Positions 1 to 6,857 of a stretch of DNA of 10,094 nt are shown here, piece by piece. Each line of letters begins with the position of its first letter. Positions within the stretch are counted from its first letter, which is position 1. This stretch comes from Candidatus Wallbacteria bacterium (GTDB taxonomy: Bacteria > Muiribacteriota > JAQTZZ01). The stretch lies in the NCBI GenBank assembly GCA_028711905.1, contig JAQTRI010000101.1, forward strand, positions 1-10,094, written 5' to 3'. The translations under genes and the position numbers were made by a program. The notes beneath the pieces were generated by a model, which saw nothing but the letters and a program-made list of their open reading frames with translations, did no database searches and was not told the origin of the DNA.

Positions 1-1
1 G

Positions 2-1810
2 GCCTTTACAGAACAGGACAAGCAGGAGCTGATCAAGATGATGGAGAAGTCCATTCCTAGATCTATTAGAAGGGATTTGGAAAGAGCTGAGAAGATTCAT
101 CATAAGGTGGAAAATGCCAAAACCGCTGTCGAGAGGGACATTACCAGAGTCATATGGACCAGGGATTACTTCAAGGAATTGATCGGAAGAGTGCCTGACC
201 GAGCGCTGATTGTGCTGAACGGGCTAGTCCAAGAATCCGAAGCCTTTTTTAAAAACAGGATAAAGTACAGCGCATATCAGGATCTATGGGGTCAAATCCG
301 TAACGATCAGGAGCATATTGCAGGGCTCCAACCTCTCCTGATCGCCACGATCCACGATCGCACTATGCCTGACAAGGTCAGATTGGATAATCTTGAAGCG
401 TTGAGTAAAACCGATCTCCAAGAAAGCTCGAAATTAATCGGTGAGATCGTCACAGATCCCAAAGCCTCGGCGTATCTCAAGAAAATTGCCGTTTCCTTTG
501 TGTCCTGCACCGATAAAGAGTCGGCATTACAGATTTTCAAGTTAGTAGTTGACTTGAGGGACATGGTCCTGTTGCATCAGATCCTGAGCGGCATCGACGA
601 GTTTTTCTCACCTGAAGCCAAGAGTTTCCTCCAGTACTTGATGCAAAAAGAACCGAAACTGAACAGAGATTGCCTGCAGTTAACCGAGAAAGCGCTGCGG
701 ACATATGACGGCTTTCGTTATGAAAAAATCGTCAATGACACGCTGAAAACGAATCATGAGAGGGGCGCGGCCCTGCTTCAACTGGCGAAAATCAACGGCT
801 ACAGCGCTGAGGTCTATGTCAGGCAGTTCATCCAGTCGCCGGACGCCCAGTTGCATCAGTACGCAGTGCGGGCGGCATTGTTCACACATGCGTCTGATAT
901 CCAGGATCTGCTGATCGGCCAGCTGGACCAGCTACGAATAGACGGCAAAGAGATTGTCGACGTATTAATCAAGATCAACCAACCGGAAATTCCGGGAAAA
1001 GTTGCTGCGGTATATGACAGATTGAACGATGCCGCAGCGATCGATCTGATTAAGCTGTTTCAGAGTTATGGATATGTTGATGCCATACCGCTTATGAGGG
1101 CGCGGATCAATGAAACCGGGGAAAGTCATCACAGGGTCCGATCTAAACTCACAGAAGCGATCAGGGAATTGGAGAAAACGCAGAGATCGATGAAACCAGG
1201 TGTGCAAATTGACCAGCCTGAAAAACCGATAAAATCGGATTCAGACATTGCTCAACCGGAAGTGCAGGAGGAGCCAGATCAGAAAATTGCTCAGCCTGTT
1301 GCTGACGTCCTCACCGATGAGAGAATTGGAACAGGGATGCCGGCCCGCCAGGATTTAAAGCCGTCTGTTTTCAATCCTGTTCAAAACGCCGGTACGCAAA
1401 GTGTTCCTTCATTAAAAAACAGCGTTTTTGCGCCGTCTCAGGATGCTGTTGAGACCATCTTCAATCAAAATCAGACTTTCCGTTATGTGTCTGAATCAAA
1501 TAGAATCTCCGCAGAAATCGACGCTAACAGCAAGATCTTTTTATATCAAAAACCCAAATCAGTAGTGCAAACAGTAATTGTGAGCATTGAACCTGATGAC
1601 AGACGCATCAGCCTGGCACAATGGCAAATTATTAATGCCGCTGGAGTATACAGATTCAGCGATGAAAAAGAAACGCACATTACAGGTACCACTTATGAGA
1701 TCGAATTCACCGATATACCGGGCTGGATTAAACCCAAGAACATCATCGGGAGCAGTAATTCCACAGAGGTCAGGCTGAAGGCCAGGTACATCGAAAACGA
1801 GGAAAAGTAA
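2..1810 (+). CDS. HEAT-like helical repeat protein with C-terminal Trp-rich beta module (5' partial)
   Basis: I do not recognise a named family. The frame is open to the left edge (602 residues visible), so the start is probably outside. An internal ATG at 38 has AGGAG at 24-28, nine bases upstream, and could be the true start. The residues before it continue the same charged helical pattern, so I lean to partial. The first ~400 residues are short amphipathic helices in pairs, as in HEAT-like solenoids, which bind proteins. A linker follows with I-[DA]-Q-P three times and LK-x-SVF-x-P-x-Q twice. The last ~80 residues (nt 1562-1807) form a beta module with A-Q-W-Q-I, Y-E-I-E-F and P-G-W-I-K-P, matching the modules of the next gene. 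No signal peptide or membrane helix is visible, but one could lie upstream. Related modules in the next, exported protein suggest a shared partner or location. Coding is nearly certain; HEAT is a fold-level guess. Confidence 0.87.
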   Translation, partial: AFTEQDKQELIKMMEKSIPRSIRRDLERAEKIHHKVENAKTAVERDITRVIWTRDYFKELIGRVPDRALIVLNGLVQESEAFFKNRIKYSAYQDLWGQIRNDQEHIAGLQPLLIATIHDRTMPDKVRLDNLEALSKTDLQESSKLIGEIVTDPKASAYLKKIAVSFVSCTDKESALQIFKLVVDLRDMVLLHQILSGIDEFFSPEAKSFLQYLMQKEPKLNRDCLQLTEKALRTYDGFRYEKIVNDTLKTNHERGAALLQLAKINGYSAEVYVRQFIQSPDAQLHQYAVRAALFTHASDIQDLLIGQLDQLRIDGKEIVDVLIKINQPEIPGKVAAVYDRLNDAAAIDLIKLFQSYGYVDAIPLMRARINETGESHHRVRSKLTEAIRELEKTQRSMKPGVQIDQPEKPIKSDSDIAQPEVQEEPDQKIAQPVADVLTDERIGTGMPARQDLKPSVFNPVQNAGTQSVPSLKNSVFAPSQDAVETIFNQNQTFRYVSESNRISAEIDANSKIFLYQKPKSVVQTVIVSIEPDDRRISLAQWQIINAAGVYRFSDEKETHITGTTYEIEFTDIPGWIKPKNIIGSSNSTEVRLKARYIENEEK

Positions 1811-1884
1811 TGGGTGTCAGCCCTGCAATGGCATATAATGAAGAAAGAACCCGGCTGGCTGACAAAAGGCAGGGGATGATGTGA
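1811..1884 (+). repeat. Intergenic block, copy D (between genes 1 and 2)
   Basis: Bases 1817-1841 match 5485-5510 of the next spacer at 20 of 25 aligned positions plus one gap, and all five mismatches are transitions. GGCAGGGGATGA at 1868-1879 matches the GGCAGGG...ATGA blocks of the third and fourth spacers. A frame from the ATG in TAATG (1810) runs 24 codons to TGA at 1882-1884 and contains N-E-E-R. The remaining 1885-1928 is A-rich, with a small inverted repeat at 1896-1908 and the Shine-Dalgarno site of the next gene. Confidence 0.45.
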
Positions 1885-1928
1885 AAGAAAGAAGACTCAT
1901 ATCATGAGATATTGAAAAAGGGGGAACA

Positions 1929-4900
1929 ATGAAAAGCAGTACTTTGAATGGTCTTCTTGTGTTTCTTTCCCTTTCATGCATTTTCTCTCCACTGTGCTGT
2001 GCAGCAGGTTATGGACCTGTGTACATAAGCATCAAACCTGGAGTTAATGCAATACATGGTTACTTTTATTTATCCTGTGATCAGCAGGAGGTTTTCGATC
2101 GGTTCAGACCTTCCGAAAAAATCATGCCGATCAAGACACCTGATGGAAAAGTGAAACTATTAGGCAAGCCTTCATACAGATTCTATCTACCGGCAGGATT
2201 CACCTACGAAATCGAGTTTCCCTCGATGATCGAATCGATTAAGCCGGCCAATGTCGTATTCAACCTGGCCAGTATAGGAAAAACTGTTGAAGTTGAGTAC
2301 AAAGAGGATACAGCCCTGAAAAATGCTCCAAAAAGAAACCTGACGGTTGTCATCAAGCCCGAGGAAATTGCCCATCTCGTAACATGGCACTTTGCGGATA
2401 TGGCGCCCATGGTAGCTTTAGGCACCAACAGGACTTTGCCCCTGCCGGCCGGTTTAAAGTACCGGATCGAGTTCTCCGATCTCCTGGGATGGAAAACCCC
2501 GAAGCGAATTGAAGACGAAATCCGCGATAAGGATGTGAACATATCGGTTGAGTACCTGAAGGATGATGCCAGCGTAAAAAAACTGGAAGGCAAAATCGAC
2601 GAACTGATAATCAAGCATTCGGACCGCACAAGCAAGGAAGTTATGCAGGTCGTCAAAACACTTGTGCTTGCCGCCCCGACGATGAGTTTATCGTCCCCAT
2701 TCGGAGGCGGGCAGGTGAATGAACAGGATGTGCAGCTTTTTGCGGAAAATTTCTGGACCGCTCTCGCCTTCTGCCTGGATGTGATGCAACTGGAAGGTAT
2801 ACCCCCGATGGCAGTCATGTTCCTGAATCCGTTTGCTCAGAAAGTGCCGGCCAATGGAGTGAAGCCGGTGTTTGATTACATCATGGACAGTAAGAAAGAC
2901 CTTAAAACCAGGTATGCCGTATTGGAGCACGTTACCCGGAATTCCGAAGCTGACGCGGTAGCACCATTCCTGTTGAAAATGACTGAAAAAACCAGCGACC
3001 CCAAGCTGAGAAGCGCTGCCGGTTTTGCCCTGTGGGTTAACGATTTTTTCGTCGGTTACTCGACATGTACGGAATCGTTACGGATTAAAAAAAGACTGCT
3101 CGAAGTGCTCAATGACAAGAACGACGAGCTATACAATCACTTGCTTCGGTTAGCGAGCAAGGAATCGATGCAGCGCTATCTGAAGTTCATTGCCACAGAC
3201 ACCCGCTTCAGCGCAGCAGACAAAGCTCTGGCTCTGTCGCTGATCCCCCAGCAGGAAAAAGAGGAGATGGGGAAAAGTGATGAAACGAAAGCACGGGAAT
3301 TGATCGAAAAAATCGAGTCGGTGGTTTCTATGCTGGAGAAAAGCAGGGAGAATATTGGTGATGATTTTAGGGGAACGCTGGGATCGATCAAAGAATTGGC
3401 TAAGTTCGACATGGAAAAAGCTGCAGACTTTCTGGCTCGTAGTCTTGACTTAAATGGTGAGTGCTATGATAAAAGATACATAGTGTATGACACTTATGAC
3501 ATTAAGAACACAGCGATTATCGACAAACTGTTTTCATACCTTGTATCTGAGGACAGAGGATCTGATATCTGGCGGGGAGCAATAACCTCACTGACAGAGC
3601 ATCCTGATGAAAGCACTTCCCGGCGATTAAGGGATGTTCTTGCGAGCACTACGGATGATATGAAATGGTGCCATTTGGCTGGTCATATCATCAAATGTGG
3701 TGATCAAGAACTGACACCGATCATCAAGGAGAGGTTGAAGCTGACCACGGACCTTAGTGTTGAGCAGATTTGCCGGCAGTATTTCAAGAAGTTGAACAGT
3801 GGTGGCAAAACAGCGGATGCATTCCGTGGCTCTGATGCGACAGCAAAACCGCCTGTTGCTCAAAGTGAGTCTGTTGATGATGATCCAGCCAGAGTGTCGT
3901 TTTTGAGTGCCATTGATCTTGGTGATTTGGGCCGGGTAAAGGCATTGGCAAAAAAGGGTGTCGATTCGAACGCCAGAGACCGACTGGGGCGTGTGCCGGT
4001 AAGCCGGGCCATCCTGAATACACGTTATGAAATCGCAGAATGGCTGTTACAAAACGGGGCTGATTGTTCGCTTGAATCAACGGATTCCCCCGGTTTTTCC
4101 ATACTGATGCAATCCTGCGAATCAGGATGCGACAAGCTCCTTGCCATCCTGCTGAAAAAGGGCGCTGACCCGAACAAAAAGTATCCACATTTCGGTGCAG
4201 CGTTGCTGTGCGTGGCAGATCGCAACGAAGACGAGCGCAAACTGATCCTTAAGGCCTTGTTGAAGTATGGCGCAAATCCGGATTATGAAGATAACTCTTA
4301 TACCACCCCGCTGATCGCTGCCTGCGACGATAAGATTCTGGAAAATGTCCAGGCCTTGCTCCGGGCTGGAGCAGATCCGAACCGTAAAAACAGAGATCAT
4401 GACACGCCTCTGATTGTGGCAATCAAAAGCTGTTTCGGGGATACAGCAGTGATCGAAGCGCTCCTGGAAAAGAGGGCGAATCCCAACCTGGCTGGCGAAT
4501 TTGGCATCACTCCATTGATGGTTGCCGCCAAGATGGATGAGTGGATCGGGAAAAAAGTAGTGCCCTTGCTGCTCGAAAAAGGTGCGGATCAGAAAGCTGC
4601 CGACATTGACGGCTGGACAGCTCTTGATTATGCTCAAAAAGCTGGGAATCCGGAAATCTGGAACATGATCGATCTCCATGTGCCGCCTGATGCGGAAAAA
4701 CAAGACGTTGATGCTGCAGCTCAGCGCGCAGCAGGTTATGGCTCTGTGACGATAAGCATCGGCCCTGCCAAAGCGATTAACGCCGGTGCGCGGTGGAAGT
4801 TTAAAGGCGAGGGATTTTGGAGATTCAAGCAGGATGGTGGAATGCACAAGTCAGGATCTACTGCAGAGATCGAATTCAGGAATGTGTACGGCTGGATAGC

Positions 4901-5438
4901 GCCTAATAGCATCAAATGCACAATAGAAAACTCTTTAGTCGAAATCGTGAAGGAATATCAATACAACTGTTCGAACCTGACTGCGTTTATCCTGCCTGAA
5001 GATGCGATACATGATTGCGCTGAGTGGAGGGTGGTAGGGGAAAAAGAATGGCATCAGAGCGGAGATTTCGTTCCTGTCACCAAAGGATCATTTGAGGTTG
5101 AATACAAAGAGATAAGCGGTTGGACTACGCCTGCCAAAAGAAAAGGTACTTTAAAAGACGAGGCTATGGAACTGAAACCTGTTGTTTATCAACCGATCTA
5201 CTACAATTTCACAGTTATTGCTTTAAACAGGGAACAGCTGCCGGAAAACGCTAAATGGAAACTCGAAAATGAACAATCCTGGCACAGTTTGGGAGAGAAG
5301 GTGCCCTTACGATTCGGAGATGAACTGAAGTTACAGTTTACAGAAGTCCCTGGTTACAAGGTGCGTGTATACAGTGCTGTTGAATTCATGAGCAGTGAAG
5401 ACAAAACCGTACAAGTGAAGTATATAAAGGATGAGTGA
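1929..5438 (+). CDS. Exported HEAT/ankyrin repeat protein with five Trp-rich beta modules
   Basis: Residues 1-26 are a signal peptide: Lys at 2, hydrophobic core 8-23, likely signal peptidase I cleavage around C-A-A/G at 24-27; there is no lipobox. In order: Trp-type modules at 28-126 and 136-212, a HEAT-like helical region at ~215-625, a polar linker to ~653, about eight ankyrin repeats at 655-918, and three tandem Trp modules at 937-1013, 1014-1090 and 1091-1169. Ankyrin hallmarks are T-P-L at 793, 826 and 861 and G-A-D-P-N at 746 and 814. Trp modules share [AT]-W-[KRH], a second aromatic, E-I-E-F-like strands and G-W-x-x-P. The start has GGGGG at 1920-1924, four bases upstream. Inferred role: extracytoplasmic protein-binding scaffold; no catalytic motif seen. 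Module 1 is longer and lacks the central Trp. The first and third modules share near-identical DNA, so internal duplication is likely. The Trp modules resemble repeats common in bacterial surface proteins and recall PEGA domains, but I cannot assign the family. Confidence 0.94.
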   Translation: MKSSTLNGLLVFLSLSCIFSPLCCAAGYGPVYISIKPGVNAIHGYFYLSCDQQEVFDRFRPSEKIMPIKTPDGKVKLLGKPSYRFYLPAGFTYEIEFPSMIESIKPANVVFNLASIGKTVEVEYKEDTALKNAPKRNLTVVIKPEEIAHLVTWHFADMAPMVALGTNRTLPLPAGLKYRIEFSDLLGWKTPKRIEDEIRDKDVNISVEYLKDDASVKKLEGKIDELIIKHSDRTSKEVMQVVKTLVLAAPTMSLSSPFGGGQVNEQDVQLFAENFWTALAFCLDVMQLEGIPPMAVMFLNPFAQKVPANGVKPVFDYIMDSKKDLKTRYAVLEHVTRNSEADAVAPFLLKMTEKTSDPKLRSAAGFALWVNDFFVGYSTCTESLRIKKRLLEVLNDKNDELYNHLLRLASKESMQRYLKFIATDTRFSAADKALALSLIPQQEKEEMGKSDETKARELIEKIESVVSMLEKSRENIGDDFRGTLGSIKELAKFDMEKAADFLARSLDLNGECYDKRYIVYDTYDIKNTAIIDKLFSYLVSEDRGSDIWRGAITSLTEHPDESTSRRLRDVLASTTDDMKWCHLAGHIIKCGDQELTPIIKERLKLTTDLSVEQICRQYFKKLNSGGKTADAFRGSDATAKPPVAQSESVDDDPARVSFLSAIDLGDLGRVKALAKKGVDSNARDRLGRVPVSRAILNTRYEIAEWLLQNGADCSLESTDSPGFSILMQSCESGCDKLLAILLKKGADPNKKYPHFGAALLCVADRNEDERKLILKALLKYGANPDYEDNSYTTPLIAACDDKILENVQALLRAGADPNRKNRDHDTPLIVAIKSCFGDTAVIEALLEKRANPNLAGEFGITPLMVAAKMDEWIGKKVVPLLLEKGADQKAADIDGWTALDYAQKAGNPEIWNMIDLHVPPDAEKQDVDAAAQRAAGYGSVTISIGPAKAINAGARWKFKGEGFWRFKQDGGMHKSGSTAEIEFRNVYGWIAPNSIKCTIENSLVEIVKEYQYNCSNLTAFILPEDAIHDCAEWRVVGEKEWHQSGDFVPVTKGSFEVEYKEISGWTTPAKRKGTLKDEAMELKPVVYQPIYYNFTVIALNREQLPENAKWKLENEQSWHSLGEKVPLRFGDELKLQFTEVPGYKVRVYSAVEFMSSEDKTVQVKYIKDE
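2001..2033 (+). repeat. Direct repeat within gene 2, first copy
   Basis: This 33-base stretch encodes A-A-G-Y-G and the first strand of Trp module 1, right after the signal peptide. It matches 4728-4760, at the start of Trp module 3, at 28 of 33 positions. The first 14 bases and the last nine are identical. It marks a module duplication inside the gene. Confidence 0.75.
3891..4682 (+). repeat. Ankyrin repeat array of gene 2 (coding repeat)
   Basis: About eight units of 31-37 codons encode residues 655-918. Typical positions seen are D-x-x-x-x-T-P-L, the central helix pair with A-L-L or L-L, and G-A-D-P-N. Several units carry two to four extra residues between the helices, and the last stops at the second helix. 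The ends of the array are polar (D-D-D before, Pro/Glu/Asp-rich after), consistent with capped solenoid ends. Confidence 0.85.
4728..4760 (+). repeat. Direct repeat within gene 2, second copy
   Basis: Second copy of the repeat at 2001-2033 (28 of 33 identical), encoding A-A-G-Y-G-S-V-T-I-S-I at the boundary between the ankyrin array and the C-terminal Trp modules. Its position shows that the module and its leading A-A-G-Y-G joint were copied together. Confidence 0.75.
4737..5435 (+). repeat. Three tandem Trp-rich beta modules (coding repeat)
   Basis: Three units of 77-79 codons run at 4737-4967, 4968-5198 and 5199-5435. Shared positions are a leading hydrophobic strand (V-T-I-S-I, L-T-A-F-I, F-T-V-I-A), [AE]-x-W-[KR] in the second strand (A-R-W, A-E-W, A-K-W), a second Trp ten to twelve residues later, an E-F or E-Y strand, and G-W-x-x-P. 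The last unit has G-Y instead of G-W and lacks the Pro. The units are diverged in DNA, so the duplication is old. Confidence 0.75.
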
Positions 5439-5583
5439 CAGGGAATTCAGAGGATACCCCGTATCTATACATTGGAGCCCGGCCTCAGCCTTGCACATGG
5501 CGCACAACGATCATGAGGTTTGGATGTCAGGCACGATGAACGAAACTTCGAAAGCAAAAAAGCCGAAGGGCACAAACACCTGA
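5431..5583 (+). other. Possible small ORF overlapping the end of gene 2 (50 codons)
   Basis: ATG at 5431 overlaps the gene 2 stop by eight bases (ATGAGTGA), and the frame stays open to TGA at 5581-5583. The peptide starts M-S-D-R-E-F and contains M-A-H-N-D-H-E, which aligns with M-A-Y-N-E-E in a frame of the preceding spacer. An AAGG directly abuts the ATG, too close to be a good ribosome site, so translation would depend on coupling to gene 2. I recognise no domain. Confidence 0.2.
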
Positions 5584-5615
5584 GAACTGCCCAGTGAATT
5601 TAGTGAGGAAGCTGG
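5485..5615 (+). repeat. Intergenic block, copy A (between genes 2 and 3)
   Basis: This spacer carries three matches to others: 5485-5510 to copy D; 5517-5544 to copy C (23 of 28 positions) and its first 16 bases to copy B (15 of 16); and TGAGGAAGCTGG at 5604-5615 to copy C (11 of 12). The whole 196-base spacer has no recognisable gene, RNA or convincing promoter. A 50-codon open frame crosses it (listed separately). Confidence 0.5.
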
Positions 5616-5634
5616 TTGGTTTCCCAGAGGGACA

Positions 5635-6792
5635 ATGGAAAGCATCAGTTTGAACGTTTTATCAGGATTAGCAGAGATCGTTGCACCAATCTATCTTTTA
5701 TTTCTATCTCCAACTTCACTGATCTATTTTAAGCAGAAATCCAGATTTTCCTTACCGGTCGTTACGCTGATCTTTGCAGATGCAATTCTGACTAGCTATT
5801 TCATCAAAGTCATTTTTCTAAGTCTACTTAGGATGTCTATCAGTATGTTCAGCTACACCGATGCATTGTGGGTGATTGGAGCTGTCCTGAAGGGGGCCTC
5901 TGACTTGGTGCCGCTGGTTCTGTCCGGGATCAAAATGCTGATGAATGTGTCGTCCATGCAGGATGGGATCGAGGCTGCTGAAAAAAGGAGGAATGCTTCC
6001 CCGGCTTCTGAACCCCTCACCCCGCATTCTAAACAGAGCGTAAAGTTCTACGATATGCGGATCGCATCAGTCATCAGTTCCGGCATTGATCTGCTGACTG
6101 GCGATTTAACAGTCTTTCTTTTTATACCTGTAGTTTTTGCGTGTATGGCATCTATCGTGACCAGCGCTTGCACCAACGGCCCTGAATCCGCTCATAAGCT
6201 CGCCGTGAGTTTTGCCTACAATACAGCAATGCTCCTGCTCAGGGTTGCCTTTCTTTACATAGCGTACAGGCAGGCCTTCAGGAGCGCGACCGGAAAAAAA
6301 GCAACGGATGCACTATCCCCTGCAGTGATGCTATTTTATCTTTTCCTGTCCCTTGTACTCATGACAGGAATAAACATGTTATCCTTCAAGCTGAACGTTC
6401 TAAATATCTATTTTAGCGCGGTTTTTCTTTTCATCGGGCCATTGATTGCTTGTGGCGGGCACACCCCTTTGAAGGCTTTTTACCGCAGCATGGAAATCGT
6501 CAATCAGCATATCTACAAATGGGTGTTTGTATTCCTGATCATGGGGTTTCCCGGTTTCTTGATACATAATGTACTGATCTGGTGGATGATTAATGCCAAT
6601 GGCAAACCCATAGCACAGCCAGGCAGCTTGCAGTATCTTTTAGTCCATCAAGCGCAGCTGTTATCTACTGTTCTGGGGGAAATCTTAAAACTGTGTATCG
6701 TTACAAATGCTTATGTGTTTCTGTTCGGGCAAAGCAGTGTGCCGGAAAATGACGAGGGCTGTTTCACCGTTCCCAACGCCCCCGAAAAATAA
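5635..6792 (+). CDS. Multi-pass integral membrane protein of unknown function
   Basis: The 385-residue product is strongly hydrophobic, with about eight predicted helices: near 40-66, 75-102, 155-177, 188-212, 228-249, 255-275, 294-318 and 340-363, plus a possible one at 10-25. A polar segment at ~103-148, rich in Lys, Arg and Ser, separates the first helices from the rest. The stretch at 275-310 (T-P-L-K-A-F-Y-R-S, then a basic patch and a helix) recalls the amphipathic segment of YciC/GPDPase_memb-type membrane proteins, and the N-terminus with L-S-P near 24-26 is slightly Yip1-like. Both resemblances are weak. GAGG at 5627-5630, four bases before ATG, supports the start. The 196-base spacer upstream is the longest here, so a promoter there is possible, but I see no convincing -35/-10 pair. 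Lying between two ankyrin genes, it may anchor or transport for them; this is inference only. Confidence 0.92.
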   Translation: MESISLNVLSGLAEIVAPIYLLFLSPTSLIYFKQKSRFSLPVVTLIFADAILTSYFIKVIFLSLLRMSISMFSYTDALWVIGAVLKGASDLVPLVLSGIKMLMNVSSMQDGIEAAEKRRNASPASEPLTPHSKQSVKFYDMRIASVISSGIDLLTGDLTVFLFIPVVFACMASIVTSACTNGPESAHKLAVSFAYNTAMLLLRVAFLYIAYRQAFRSATGKKATDALSPAVMLFYLFLSLVLMTGINMLSFKLNVLNIYFSAVFLFIGPLIACGGHTPLKAFYRSMEIVNQHIYKWVFVFLIMGFPGFLIHNVLIWWMINANGKPIAQPGSLQYLLVHQAQLLSTVLGEILKLCIVTNAYVFLFGQSSVPENDEGCFTVPNAPEK

Positions 6793-6838
6793 GGGTTTGA
6801 ATGTCAGGCGCAAGGGGGGAGGCAGGGAACGATGAAAA
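6793..6838 (+). repeat. Intergenic block, copy B (between genes 3 and 4)
   Basis: GGTTTGAATGTCAGGC at 6794-6809 begins two bases after the upstream stop codon and matches copy A at 15 of 16 positions. GGCAGGGAACGATGAAAA at 6821-6838 matches copy C (GGCAGGGAG, ATGAAAA) at 15 of 16 positions after a two-base gap. The element fills most of the 65-base spacer and ends just before the AGGAG site of the next gene. Confidence 0.5.
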
Positions 6839-6842
6839 CAGC

Positions 6843-6847
6843 AGGAG
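6843..6847 (+). promoter_or_regulatory. Ribosome binding site deciding the start of gene 4
   Basis: AGGAG lies ten bases before ATG 6858. It follows a copy of the intergenic block, and an earlier out-of-frame ATG at 6832 would end at a TGA overlapping this start (ATGA). Confidence 0.75.
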
Positions 6848-6857
6848 TTGAACGCCC

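Noticed and set aside
1896..1908. Inverted repeat CTCAT-ATC-ATGAG before gene 2, with an overlapping ATATC-ATGA-GATAT
   Set aside because: Five-base arms in AT-rich DNA are expected by chance; no second copy and no promoter next to it to make it an operator.
2204..2818. A 204-codon minus-strand frame inside gene 2
   Set aside because: Ser/Thr-rich translation with no domain, antisense to the second Trp module; shadow frame.
4122..4847. A 241-codon minus-strand frame inside gene 2
   Set aside because: Antisense to ankyrin repeats and Trp modules with clear protein-level conservation; its translation is unstructured and shows no domain.
2010..5435. Calling the Trp modules PEGA domains
   Set aside because: The fold may be related, but the A-x-W...G-W-x-x-P signature is not the classical PEGA motif; I cannot prove the family without a profile search.
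5550..5575. Minus-strand terminator-like GCC-CTTC-GGC followed by T-run
   Set aside because: Only three base pairs in the stem, and no minus-strand gene upstream that would need a terminator.
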